This document shows, one piece after another, positions 55,611 through 64,000 of a DNA stretch of 64,000 bases. Source of the DNA: Rhizobium mongolense USDA 1844 (GTDB lineage: Bacteria; Pseudomonadota; Alphaproteobacteria; Rhizobiales; Rhizobiaceae); the NCBI RefSeq assembly GCF_000419765.1, contig NZ_ATTQ01000017.1, forward strand, positions 1 through 64,000, read 5' to 3'. A program made the position numbers and the translations under genes. Position 1 is the first letter of the stretch. The number at the start of each line of letters is the position of its first letter. The notes below the pieces were generated by a model. That model was not told the origin of the DNA. It did no database searches and was given only the letters and a program-made list of their open reading frames with translations.

Positions 55611-57983
55611 CTATTTCTCGCATAGACGCCGAGCGCCATAATAGGGTTGGTAGGTACAGTCAGAAGCGCGGAACGAACGATAACTGCGGGAGCAGGCCGT
55701 GATATTGCAGGACGGTGCGGCGTTCTCTTCGCTTGTCATCATTCCTGTATCCGGATCGATCTGCGGTGCAGGCTCAGCCATCGCCGCCTGCATGAATTCC
55801 CGCCAGATGCGAGCCGGAAGTGCGCCTCCTGTGACACCCTTCATTGGCGCGTCATCGTCGTTTCCGACCCAGACTCCGGCGACCAGGGCGTCCGTGAAGC
55901 CGACGAACCAGGCGTCGCGGTTGTCCTGACTGGTACCTGTCTTGCCGGCCGCAAACATGCCGGGATCGGCGTCGCGGCCGGTGCCACGCTCAACGACCAA
56001 CTGCAGTAACGCAAGAAGGTCCGGCTGATACGGAGAGAGGTCGATAGACGCCGGCACTTGGGCACCTACGCGGAAGCCTCTGGGCTGGCCAGATGCTTGA
56101 AATTCGACAATACCCCACGGCTCGACGGGCGCCCTTCCAAGGCGTACCGATGCGTAGGCGCCGGTCAGATCGAGCAAACTCACCTCCGAAGCACCCAGCG
56201 ACAAGGCAGGCGCCGTCGTCAGGGCCGCGTTTATGCCGAGCTCCTTGGCGGCCGCGGCGACACTGTCCAGTCCCACCTCCTGGGCAAGGGCTGCGGTGGC
56301 GGCATTCAACGAGCGAGCAAAAGCCTCCGCCAGCGAAACCCAGCCGCGGTATCCACCCCCGGAATTTTGGGGCGACCATCCGTTTATCTCGATGGGCCCG
56401 TCGAGGACCTGATCCGACAGAGAAAGCCCCTTTTTCAACGCAGCATAATAAACGAACAACTTGAATGTGGAGCCTGGCTGACGCATCGCCGTGACAGCAC
56501 GGTTGAACTGGCTGGTCTTGTAGTCGTGTCCGCCGACCATTGCGACAACCGCACCATCGGGCGTCATGGCGACCAGCGCCGCCTGCGATGCGCCGCGAGC
56601 CTTTCCCTCTTCGTCGAGAGCCTGTCTCACCACCCGTTCGGCAATTTCCTGCAGACGCGGTACCAACGTCGTGCGCACTGTCGTCGAGCCGGGAGAGGAG
56701 CCCGCGATCTCGCTCGCTTGTGGCGAAACCCAATCGGCGAACCAACTGCCGGAGCGCGGCGTCGGTGTCGTCGGGTGCAGTTCGGCGAATTCATTCTTGG
56801 CGGCGTCGGCTTCTTGCGGGGTAAGCTTGCCGTTGGCGGCCATCGCGTCGAGCACTGTTGCCGTGCGTTGGCGTGCACCCTCGAAATTGTCGATCGGGTT
56901 CAACTGGCTCGGAGCCTTCAGCAGACCCGCCAGCATCGCCGATTCTGGAATATCGAGCGCACCGATATCCTTGTTGAAATAGATCCGTGCCGCTGCCGGC
57001 ATTCCCGTAGCGCCGGAGCCGAGGTAGACCGAATTCAGGTACCGCGTCAGGATCTCCTGCTTGCCGAGCTTCCATTCCAGCCAGAACGCGATCACCAGTT
57101 CCTGGATCTTTCGCTTCAGCGTTCGGTCACTTTCGAGATACTGCAGCTTGATCAACTGCTGTGTGATCGTGCTTCCCCCCTGGACGACCGAGCCTGCCTC
57201 AAAATTCCGTATTAGCGCGCGCGCAATCCCTTTCAGGTCGATGCCGTGGTGATCCATAAACCGGCGGTCCTCGATTGAAAGCACTGCATCCACGAGGTGA
57301 GGGGGGAATTGTTCGTACCCTGCATAGGGTCCCTGATAAGGCCCCTGCCGAACAAGAGGTTCGCCGTCCGCCGTTTCCAATACAATGACGGGCTTCATGG
57401 AACCATCGGCAATCTCTTGCCACGGCACATCCTTCAACGCCCAAGTCAGAACGCCGGCCAGGATCAGCAAGCCCAGCAAAGGAGCGAGCGCGACGAGCCC
57501 TTTCCATGACCGCAGTTTCAGCGGACGGGCCTGCTTTATGCCGGTCGTTCCGGCGCGAATGGCTGCCATGCGGGACCGCGCTTTGGCAGAAAGCGATGCA
57601 AAAGCAGCAGATACCCGCCGAAACTTCTCATTTGGCGTTCGAGCTCCAGACGTCTGTTGTCTTTTCTTGATGGCTGCGATGCCCTTGCTCATCCAGAACG
57701 GGCGGCTTTGCAAAACCGCACGGAGATCATGGCGGAGGGCGGCCATCAGGTCACGAACGGCTCGTGCGCTTTGACCAAAAGGCGAGGAAGGGTTCACAGC
57801 TTCTTTGGATTGTTCCAGCGGTGATGAAGATCCGGATGGTCCCTCGTGAGACCCGGTTTCTTCTTCGGCGCCTTCAGCCGGAAATCCTTCGCTCTGCGGC
57901 AGCTGCGCAGATTCGGCGGCGGTGTGATCACCAGTCTGATTTGCGCTGCCGGTTTGTTTTGAACTGTCTGCGGTGCTTGCCAT
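55611..57983 (-). CDS. Class A penicillin-binding protein (PBP1A family) with BA14K-like C-terminal tail
   Basis: A 790-residue bifunctional peptidoglycan synthase. Residues 1-160 are a low-complexity, cytoplasmic tail; one membrane helix lies at about 161-183. The glycosyltransferase (GT51) domain spans about 205-385 with the catalytic glutamate in EDRRF (238-242). The transpeptidase has S505-TFK, S558-LN and K681-TGT. A C-terminal stretch (759-788) with four cysteines and YRSFRASDCTYQPYYGARRLC resembles the BA14K motif of rhizobial and Brucella envelope proteins. Stands alone, convergent with the export operon. Confidence 0.92.
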   Translation of the reverse strand: MASTADSSKQTGSANQTGDHTAAESAQLPQSEGFPAEGAEEETGSHEGPSGSSSPLEQSKEAVNPSSPFGQSARAVRDLMAALRHDLRAVLQSRPFWMSKGIAAIKKRQQTSGARTPNEKFRRVSAAFASLSAKARSRMAAIRAGTTGIKQARPLKLRSWKGLVALAPLLGLLILAGVLTWALKDVPWQEIADGSMKPVIVLETADGEPLVRQGPYQGPYAGYEQFPPHLVDAVLSIEDRRFMDHHGIDLKGIARALIRNFEAGSVVQGGSTITQQLIKLQYLESDRTLKRKIQELVIAFWLEWKLGKQEILTRYLNSVYLGSGATGMPAAARIYFNKDIGALDIPESAMLAGLLKAPSQLNPIDNFEGARQRTATVLDAMAANGKLTPQEADAAKNEFAELHPTTPTPRSGSWFADWVSPQASEIAGSSPGSTTVRTTLVPRLQEIAERVVRQALDEEGKARGASQAALVAMTPDGAVVAMVGGHDYKTSQFNRAVTAMRQPGSTFKLFVYYAALKKGLSLSDQVLDGPIEINGWSPQNSGGGYRGWVSLAEAFARSLNAATAALAQEVGLDSVAAAAKELGINAALTTAPALSLGASEVSLLDLTGAYASVRLGRAPVEPWGIVEFQASGQPRGFRVGAQVPASIDLSPYQPDLLALLQLVVERGTGRDADPGMFAAGKTGTSQDNRDAWFVGFTDALVAGVWVGNDDDAPMKGVTGGALPARIWREFMQAAMAEPAPQIDPDTGMMTSEENAAPSCNITACSRSYRSFRASDCTYQPYYGARRLCEK

Positions 57984-58518
57984 TTCTTACCGGCTGGTTG
58001 TTTTGAAGCAATTAGCGCGCAATGGAGCGGAGGAAAGACGACTTTGGCACTGCTCTTTCAAGTCTTTTCGAATATGGGCCCAGTCTGGAAAATTGATGCA
58101 GGAAATGTTCTCACATCCGAAGCCAGCCTTTTCATGGCAACGCAGTACCAAACCAACAGCGTGCGAGCGGCGTTCGCCCCCTCTGGTGACAATCTGCACC
58201 TTCGGCATCCGGTATGGCAATAAAGCATCGTGCGCATCTGCTCGATCGTCGAACCCATCTCCACCAGTTCGTCCGGCTTCATCGCGAAGGACTAGCTCCC
58301 CCAGCCTGGAAGTTCCTTCCGTTCAGTCCAGCCAGATCGTGACGGCGCCAGGGCGGGGTCCCGACCGGACCGGGTTCTGGAGGTTCAGCGTTTAGAGGAG
58401 ATTGCCTGGACCAACACGGCGTCGGCGTGACGTCCGTCTTGCCGGCGTCAAGGTTGCAACCGCCCCGGTCATTATCCTTTCTGCCTTCTGCGCCATCTTC
58501 CGCCGCGCGTCTTAGGCC
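57984..58518. other. 535-base interval without a confident gene
   Basis: Between the penicillin-binding-protein start and the epimerase stop there is no frame with a recognisable domain. Short minus-strand frames near 57987-58282 are rich in Cys and overlap one another; they may be decayed coding sequence. The promoter of the penicillin-binding-protein gene must lie here. I cannot assign anything firmly. Confidence 0.5.
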
Positions 58519-59367
58519 TCAGATCAGGCCATATTGTTTTGCCTTGTTGCGCAGAAAGGGCAGGCCGTTGCCCATCACCTCTGCCTCGTCCCTGGCGACA
58601 GGACGCCAGACTGCGAGACCGTAGGCGACTTCCGCTGGCATGTTGATGAAACTCTCCATAGCAAGGCCGCCTTTGAACCCAATGGCCGCAAGTGCTGTAT
58701 ATATCTCGTCCCAAGGGACGTTTCCGTAGCCGGGCGTGCCACGGTCGCTTTCAGACAGGTGGATATATTTTAGATGTTCGCGCGCATCGAGGATGCCCGT
58801 GGCCGCGCCCTTCTCCTCGATGTTCATGTGATAGGTGTCGAGATGCACGAAGATATTGTCAGCGCCGACGCGCTCGATCATCTCAACGGCTTGCCTTCCT
58901 GTATTTATCAAATGATTTTCATAGCGGTTCACTGCCTCGACGCCGAGCTCGATGCCGCGGGACTTAGCGTGCTTGGCGGCGGCCGTCAGCGCGCGGGCGA
59001 TGTTGTCGTATTCCTTCTGCGTCGGCGGCACGCCAGTACGCTCGCCAATGCCGCCGAAGATGACGCCGGAAAGCGCCAATGCGCCCATGTCGGCCGTCTT
59101 GTCGATCGCGACCTTCAGATGCTCGATTGCCGCCTCCGGCCGCACCGACGCCCAGGCGTGCTCGGGGAGCCCGAGCGAGCAGACGGCCGGCAGGCTGTGC
59201 TTTTCGAGAAGTGTCCGGGTGTGTGGCGCATCGACGGCGGGCGCGTTGAGGAGCGCAATTTCGATGAAGTCCATCTTGTAGGACACCGCAGCTGCGATCG
59301 CCTTTTCGGCACCTGCCTTGTCCCAGTTCATTGTCCACATGCTGGTATGTACGCCGAAGCCTTGCAT
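58519..59367 (-). CDS. Ketose 3-epimerase-family (sugar phosphate isomerase/epimerase) protein
   Basis: A 282-residue TIM-barrel enzyme of the D-tagatose/D-psicose 3-epimerase type. It matches the family across EAVNRYENHLINTGRQAVE, HLDTYHMNIEEKG and MESFINM, which include metal-site glutamates and the aspartate-histidine pair. The ATG at 59367 follows AAAGGAATGAG; upstream in-frame codons overlap the permease. Its gene is the last of the importer operon, 4 bases after the second permease. Likely acts on an imported ketose, but the exact sugar is unknown. Confidence 0.85.
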   Translation of the reverse strand: MQGFGVHTSMWTMNWDKAGAEKAIAAAVSYKMDFIEIALLNAPAVDAPHTRTLLEKHSLPAVCSLGLPEHAWASVRPEAAIEHLKVAIDKTADMGALALSGVIFGGIGERTGVPPTQKEYDNIARALTAAAKHAKSRGIELGVEAVNRYENHLINTGRQAVEMIERVGADNIFVHLDTYHMNIEEKGAATGILDAREHLKYIHLSESDRGTPGYGNVPWDEIYTALAAIGFKGGLAMESFINMPAEVAYGLAVWRPVARDEAEVMGNGLPFLRNKAKQYGLI

Positions 59368-59371
59368 CGTC

Positions 59372-60367
59372 TCATTCCTTTCTGCGCAGAACGGTTCTGA
59401 AGTGTCCGGCAAGCCAGCGCAGCATCATGACGCCGACGAGCAGGATACCCCACACGGCCGTCGCCAGATGCTGGTTGGCGCCGAGAAGATTGAGCCCGGA
59501 CGAAAAGAGCTGGAGTACCACAAGCGCCGCGAAGACCGGGATCACGCGGCCGAAGCCGCCGAAGGGATTTACCCCGCCAAGGAAGCAGGCAAGCACGGTA
59601 ATGAGCAGGTAGGACTCACCATGGCCGACGCGCACCGAGTTGAAGCGTGCCAGCATGATGATGCCGGCGACGGCACACATCGCCCCCGATAGCGTATAGA
59701 CGAGGACGATGACCCTGCGTGTGTTGACGCCGGAATAGCGCGCCGCCTCGATGTTGGAGCCGATCATATAGGTGTTGAAGCCAAGCCTCGTGCGCGAAAG
59801 TAGCACATGCCAGAGCGCGACGCACAGGATGAAGATGAGGAGCGGCAGCGGAATCCCCATCACAGAGCCATGGCCGAACGGCCGCAGGAAGGCCGGAAAG
59901 CCCGACACGTCCCCGCCGCGGGTCAGGAACTCGCCAAGCCCACGCAGGAAGATCATCATCGACAGCGAGACAAGGATAGGGTGAGCCTTCGTATAGGCAA
60001 TGACAAGACCCATGACGACGCCGCTTGCCGCACCTGCGGCAAGCGCAAGCGCCACCCCGAGCAGGAAGGATCCTGGTCCCGCGTCGACGCCCCCGTTGGC
60101 CTGCAGCGTCCAAGCCACGGTGAGGCCTGCGATGTTGGCGGTGAAGGTGATTGCGAGGTTGAGCCCTCCCGTCAGGATCGGCAGCAGCATGGCAAGAGTA
60201 AGAAGGCCGAGCTCGGGAAGCTGGAAGGCAACGGAACCGAAGGTGGCCCGCGACAGGAACTGCGGCGAAGCGAGGCCGAAGACCACGACCACCAAGGCGA
60301 AGGCGACGACCGATCCCGCGATTTCAGATCCCAGGAGGTGGCGAGTCCGCCGGACCAGCGTCGTCAT
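59372..60367 (-). CDS. Ribose-type ABC importer permease (second)
   Basis: A 331-residue inner-membrane permease of the RbsC/AraH (CUT2) family, with about eight to ten helices, GVVMGLVIAYTKAHPILVSLSMM and GGVNPFGGFGRV. Its ATG overlaps the first permease's stop as ATGA. Two different permeases in one CUT2 operon suggest a heterodimeric channel, as in RhaPQ or LsrCD systems, instead of the RbsC homodimer. Confidence 0.9.
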   Translation of the reverse strand: MTTLVRRTRHLLGSEIAGSVVAFALVVVVFGLASPQFLSRATFGSVAFQLPELGLLTLAMLLPILTGGLNLAITFTANIAGLTVAWTLQANGGVDAGPGSFLLGVALALAAGAASGVVMGLVIAYTKAHPILVSLSMMIFLRGLGEFLTRGGDVSGFPAFLRPFGHGSVMGIPLPLLIFILCVALWHVLLSRTRLGFNTYMIGSNIEAARYSGVNTRRVIVLVYTLSGAMCAVAGIIMLARFNSVRVGHGESYLLITVLACFLGGVNPFGGFGRVIPVFAALVVLQLFSSGLNLLGANQHLATAVWGILLVGVMMLRWLAGHFRTVLRRKE

Positions 60368-61365
60368 CTGCGCCTCCGCTCGTTCTTCACAATAGGCAGC
60401 AGCTTGTCGATACGGGAATTCGAGAGCGTGATCGCGACGAGAATGATGGCGCCGATAATCATCTTGAACGCGAAGGGGGAAACGCCCATCAGGTTGAGGC
60501 CGTTCTGGGTGATCGAGATCAGCAGCACGCCGAGGACGCAGCCAAGCACCGAGCCCTTGCCGCCACCGAGGCGGGCGCCGCCGAGCACGGCGGCGGCAAG
60601 CACGTCCAGTTCGCGGCCATAGAGCGCATTGGGTACGACTTCCTGGGCATAGTGTGCCTGGATCAATCCGCCAATACCGGCCATGAGTCCCAACCAGCCG
60701 AAGGCGATGAACTGCATGGCTCCGATCGAGATTCCGAAGCGGCGCGCACCCTCGGGGTTGTCGCCGAAGGCATAAAGCTGGCGCCCGGTCGTCGTGTGGC
60801 GGATCAGGAACCAGGTTGCCGCAACACAGATCGCCATGACAAGGACCGGCAGGCGGATTTCGGCCCAGCTGCCGTCAGCCATCTCCCGTTCGTAGAGGAT
60901 GATCCGCTCCGTCCACCAGTCGGGCAGCGTGTAGATCGATACGCCGCGGGTAAAGAACATCAAAAGTCCGAAGTAAATATTGAAGGTGGCGATCGTAACG
61001 ACGATCGAGATGATCTTGAACCGGTGGATCAGGAAAGCATTGAAGGCGCCGAGCAGGGTGCCGATGCCGCCGGCGATCAGCAGCCCGCTTGCCCAGCCTC
61101 CGCCGCCGGCTTGGCCGAGGATGAGGGCGGTCACGTACTGCACGACCGAGGCGGCGACCGCAAACGAGATGTCTATGCCGCCCGCGATTAATACAACGAG
61201 CAGACCGACTGCGAAGATGATGTTGACGGAACTGATGTTCAAAAGATCGAAGGCATTGCCGAGCGTAGAGAAACGCGGCGTCGCGAAGGAAAGAAACGCG
61301 CCGATCAGAACGATGACGGCGAGCAGGCAGATCTCCGTGGCATGGGTGCGGAAGAGCCTACGCAT
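60364..61365 (-). CDS. Ribose-type ABC importer permease (first)
   Basis: A 333-residue CUT2 permease opening MRRLFRTHATEICLLAVIV. An extracytoplasmic loop near residues 150-190 (TRGVSIYTLPDWWTERIILY) is longer than in RbsC. The conserved GIDISF and AAVLGGARLGGGKGSV motifs are present. The ATG at 61365 overlaps the ATPase gene by 8 bases; in-frame codons further upstream are inside that gene. Confidence 0.9.
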   Translation of the reverse strand: MRRLFRTHATEICLLAVIVLIGAFLSFATPRFSTLGNAFDLLNISSVNIIFAVGLLVVLIAGGIDISFAVAASVVQYVTALILGQAGGGGWASGLLIAGGIGTLLGAFNAFLIHRFKIISIVVTIATFNIYFGLLMFFTRGVSIYTLPDWWTERIILYEREMADGSWAEIRLPVLVMAICVAATWFLIRHTTTGRQLYAFGDNPEGARRFGISIGAMQFIAFGWLGLMAGIGGLIQAHYAQEVVPNALYGRELDVLAAAVLGGARLGGGKGSVLGCVLGVLLISITQNGLNLMGVSPFAFKMIIGAIILVAITLSNSRIDKLLPIVKNERRRR

Positions 61366-62869
61366 AGACGGCGGCCTCCATGTCCTCAAGCGACGTCGCG
61401 CGCGGATCGTATTCGCCGGCGATCTCCCCCTGTGCCATGTGCAGCACCCGGTCGGCGTTGAAGTAGACCTCGGGGACCTCGTCGGAGATGAGGATGATGG
61501 AAAGCCCGCTTTGCGCAAGCCGTGCGACGATGTCGAAGATACCGGCGCGCGCGCCGACGTCGACACCGACCGTAGGTGCGTCGAGGATCAGCAGCTTAGG
61601 GTCGGTCGCCAACCATTTTGCGATGGCAATACGCTGCTGATTGCCGCCCGAGAGAGTCGAGATGGCATCCTCCTGCAGCCCAATCCTTATACCGAGATCG
61701 GCAATCCAGCGTGCCGCAAGACCGTGCTTCTGAGGCTCCGAAATGAACCCGTGGGACAGAATCTTGCTCAGGGAGGAAATCACCAGGTTGTCGGCAATCG
61801 ACTGCGGTTGGATGAGTCCAAGGGACAGGCGGTCTTCGGAGAGATAGGCAATGCCGGCTGCGATCGCGTCCCGATTGGACGAAAAGCGCACGGGCTCGCC
61901 ATCAAGCCTGATGGTGCCGCGATCGGGACGGCGCATGCCGAAGAGCGTCAGGGCCAGTTCCGTGCGGCCGGCGCCCAGCAGGCCAGTGATACCGAGCGTC
62001 TCGCCGCGGCGGACGGAGAAGGAGATGTTCCTAAACTCACCGCGCCGTGTCAGCCCCTCAACCACGATGACAGGCGCAGCCCCATCATGCGATTGGGCGC
62101 GCACGGCGTGGTCGAAAATCTTGCCGGTCATAAGTTCGGTGATGCGCGACTGCGTCATGCCTTCGGCCGGATAGACGCCGACGAGCCTGCCGTCGCGCAG
62201 CACGGTGATACGGTCCGATATCTCCAGCACCTCGGCCAGTCGGTGGCTGACGAAGACGACGGCGACGCCCGAGGCGGAAAGATTGCGGACGATCTCAAGC
62301 AGATGGTCGGTTTCTGACTGCGTCAGCGAAGCAGTCGGCTCGTCCATGAAGACGACCTTTGCCTCGCCGACCAAGGCTCGTGCGATCGCCACGATCTGCC
62401 GCTGGGCGACAGCGTATTCGCGCAGCGGCAGATCGACGTCGAGCGTAACGCCGAGGCGCGCCAACACGCGTTCGGCGGTCTCGCGCATGGCCCTGTGGTT
62501 GACCCGGCGCGGGCGATGGCCGAGCACGGTCTGGAAAGCGATGTTTTCTGCCACCGACATTTCCGGGAAGAGTGCGAGATCCTGCCAGATCACCTGAATG
62601 CCGGAGGCTTGCGCCGTGACCGGCGACATATGCGTATAGGGCTGGCCGTCATATTCGATTGCAGCACCGGCCTGCGGGCGATAGACCCCGGTGATGACCT
62701 TGATGAGGGTACTCTTGCCGGAGCCGTTTTCGCCGGCGAGGCAATGCACCTCGCCCGGTCGCACCTCGAAGGAGACGTCGCGGAGCGCGCGCACACCGCC
62801 GAAGGTCATGTTGATGTTCTTCATCGACAACAGAGGTCGTTGGACGTCTGCGCCAGTTGGAGATTCCAT
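61358..62869 (-). CDS. Ribose-type ABC importer ATPase (double nucleotide-binding domain)
   Basis: A 503-residue RbsA-like ATPase with two fused domains. The first has Walker A GENGSGKST and a degenerate signature (YAVAQRQIVAIARAL); the second has the degenerate Walker A GLLGAGRTEL and a full LSGGNQQR signature, as in other RbsA, MglA and RhaT proteins, where only one site is canonical. It follows the binding-protein gene after 93 bases, where CCGCCGG and CCGGCGG repeats can form a weak hairpin. Confidence 0.92.
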   Translation of the reverse strand: MESPTGADVQRPLLSMKNINMTFGGVRALRDVSFEVRPGEVHCLAGENGSGKSTLIKVITGVYRPQAGAAIEYDGQPYTHMSPVTAQASGIQVIWQDLALFPEMSVAENIAFQTVLGHRPRRVNHRAMRETAERVLARLGVTLDVDLPLREYAVAQRQIVAIARALVGEAKVVFMDEPTASLTQSETDHLLEIVRNLSASGVAVVFVSHRLAEVLEISDRITVLRDGRLVGVYPAEGMTQSRITELMTGKIFDHAVRAQSHDGAAPVIVVEGLTRRGEFRNISFSVRRGETLGITGLLGAGRTELALTLFGMRRPDRGTIRLDGEPVRFSSNRDAIAAGIAYLSEDRLSLGLIQPQSIADNLVISSLSKILSHGFISEPQKHGLAARWIADLGIRIGLQEDAISTLSGGNQQRIAIAKWLATDPKLLILDAPTVGVDVGARAGIFDIVARLAQSGLSIILISDEVPEVYFNADRVLHMAQGEIAGEYDPRATSLEDMEAAVYA

Positions 62870-62962
62870 GTCGCGCCTGCCGTTGTGGTCCGCCGGCCAT
62901 GCTCGCAGTCCACCGAGCCAGCCGCAGCCAGCCCGGCGGTCTGGGAGGTGCCTTCGAAAGGT

Positions 62963-63946
62963 TTAGAGGCCCATGGCCGCGAGTTCGTCGACCGTATCCT
63001 TGTTGATGGTCACGAGCTGGTCGACGATAATATCATTTCCGGTCGGGTTGATCTTCCCGAGGCCCTCGATCTCGTCACCCGCCTTGATCTTCTCGCCCTT
63101 CATGAGCTTGTCGGCGAGTGTCACGAAGACTTCGCCGGCCTGTTTCGGATTCCACATGAAGCCGCCGGAAATCGCGTCGGACTTAATGAGTTTCTGGCCC
63201 TGGCCCGGCGAGAAGGGGCCGAGTACGAAGATCTCGCCAACCTTGCGGCGCTCTTCCACGGCACGGCCGGCGCCGATCGGCCCCTGGCTGCCGAAGGCGA
63301 GGAAGCCCTTGAGGTCGGGATTGGCCGAAATCAGGTCGAGCGCAGTCGACCGGCTCTTGTCCGCATCTTCAGCAACGCCGTAGCGCTCGCCGACCACTTC
63401 CATCTCCGGATATTTCTCTTTGAGATAGGCAATCGCCGCATCGGCCCAGGCATTGTGCAGCGGCACGGTGAGCGAGCCGACGAAGACCGCATATTTGCCC
63501 TTGCCGCCCATCTTCTTTGCAAGAAGCTCGGCATGCGCTTCGCCGAATCCGTTGGCCGAGGCGAGTTCGAAATTCCAATCCGCGCCCTTTTGACCGGGTG
63601 ATTCATGCGTGATGACAATAATGCCGTTTTCCTTGGCCTTGGTGAGAACCGGCTCCAGGACTTTCGCATCGTTGGGCACGACGCCGATCACCTTGACGCC
63701 CTGGGCGATGAGATCCTCGATGGCGCGCACCTGCAGCGCCGGGTCGGCACTGGTTGGGCCAATCATGAAGGCATCGATACCGAGCGCGGCACCCTTCTCC
63801 TTGATGCCGGCTTCCATGGCGTTGAACCACGGGATGCCGCCGATCTTGACGACGACACCGACCTTGCCGGCCTCCTGTCCAAGGGCGCCGAAAGCGGCTG
63901 CCAGCGACAGCGAAGCCGCGAATGCGGCGACAAGCAATTTCCTCAT
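62963..63946 (-). CDS. Periplasmic sugar-binding protein of a ribose-type importer
   Basis: A 327-residue CUT2 binding protein with a signal peptide ending near AFGALG, then QEAGKVGVVVKIGGIPWFNAMEAGIKEKG. The GPTSADPALQVRAIEDLIAQGVKVIGVVPND segment and FGSQGPIGAGRAVEE fit the LsrB/RhaS-like branch more than RbsB itself. The ATG at 63946 has a GGAGGAGG site. First gene of the operon; its promoter lies in the last 54 bases and beyond the window. Confidence 0.9.
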   Translation of the reverse strand: MRKLLVAAFAASLSLAAAFGALGQEAGKVGVVVKIGGIPWFNAMEAGIKEKGAALGIDAFMIGPTSADPALQVRAIEDLIAQGVKVIGVVPNDAKVLEPVLTKAKENGIIVITHESPGQKGADWNFELASANGFGEAHAELLAKKMGGKGKYAVFVGSLTVPLHNAWADAAIAYLKEKYPEMEVVGERYGVAEDADKSRSTALDLISANPDLKGFLAFGSQGPIGAGRAVEERRKVGEIFVLGPFSPGQGQKLIKSDAISGGFMWNPKQAGEVFVTLADKLMKGEKIKAGDEIEGLGKINPTGNDIIVDQLVTINKDTVDELAAMGL

Positions 63947-64000
63947 CTTGTTCCTCCTCCATCGTTTCGAGATGGGCACAGGGGCCTGCTGAAGACCGCC

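Overview
This 64 kb window is high-GC alphaproteobacterial DNA. Its gene content points to Rhizobium or a close relative (R. etli/leguminosarum group), and probably to an accessory replicon or chromid: it is packed with solute-import operons, each with a local regulator, and it carries a thiCOSGE operon of the type known from an R. etli plasmid. I see no replication, conjugation, phage, transposase, rRNA or CRISPR genes. The organism is inferred from gene content and codon style; no marker gene settles it.

Layout. (1) 1-8.5 kb, minus strand: a GntR regulator followed by a GsiBCD-like peptide/glutathione importer, a gamma-glutamyltransferase-like enzyme, a DUF1028 Ntn-hydrolase-like protein and the double ATPase GsiA, which is cut by the left edge. 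(2) 8.6-17.6 kb: a CUT1 sugar importer with a CehA/McbA-type PHP phosphoesterase, divergent from a LacI regulator and a DUF5054 glycosidase-like protein; two matching operators lie between the two units. (3) 17.8-20.2 kb: a GntR regulator with kduI and kduD for hexuronate breakdown. (4) 20.2-24.8 kb: a promoter, a TPP riboswitch and thiC-thiO-thiS-thiG-thiE. (5) 25.0-34.3 kb, minus strand: a branched-chain 2-oxoacid dehydrogenase complex (E1 alpha, E1 beta, E2, E3) with acyl-CoA dehydrogenase, thiolase and a 3-hydroxyacyl-CoA dehydrogenase-like SDR, divergent from an AraC regulator. (6) 34.3-42.4 kb: single genes, namely glycerate 2-kinase, AraC, an EamA permease, an adenylate cyclase/TolB/TPR protein, a flavin split-barrel protein, a GST and a LysR regulator, plus a tRNA-like remnant. 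(7) 42.4-51.2 kb, minus strand: a tightly overlapping operon of a CUT1 importer, a glycerophosphodiesterase, a LacI regulator and an inositol-monophosphatase-family phosphatase, followed by a sulfatase-family enzyme. (8) 51.6-55.4 kb: TetR divergent from an HlyD/MacB/LolD-type export system, with a perfect 19-bp palindrome between them. (9) 55.6-58.0 kb: a class A penicillin-binding protein with a BA14K-like tail. (10) 58.5-63.9 kb, minus strand: a ribose-type importer with two permeases and a ketose 3-epimerase-family enzyme.

The genes fit a soil or rhizosphere scavenging life: import of peptides or gamma-glutamyl compounds, sugars and probably phosphodiester-linked sugars or polyols, followed by intracellular cleavage. 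The most interesting unit is region 7. It pairs a phosphodiesterase with a phosphatase behind a dedicated importer, which recalls the AccF/AccG logic of agrocinopine opine catabolism but on a different transporter type. Next is region 2, where two poorly characterised hydrolase families share one regulatory region. A recurrent small feature is a GC-rich hairpin just after the binding-protein gene in three importer operons.
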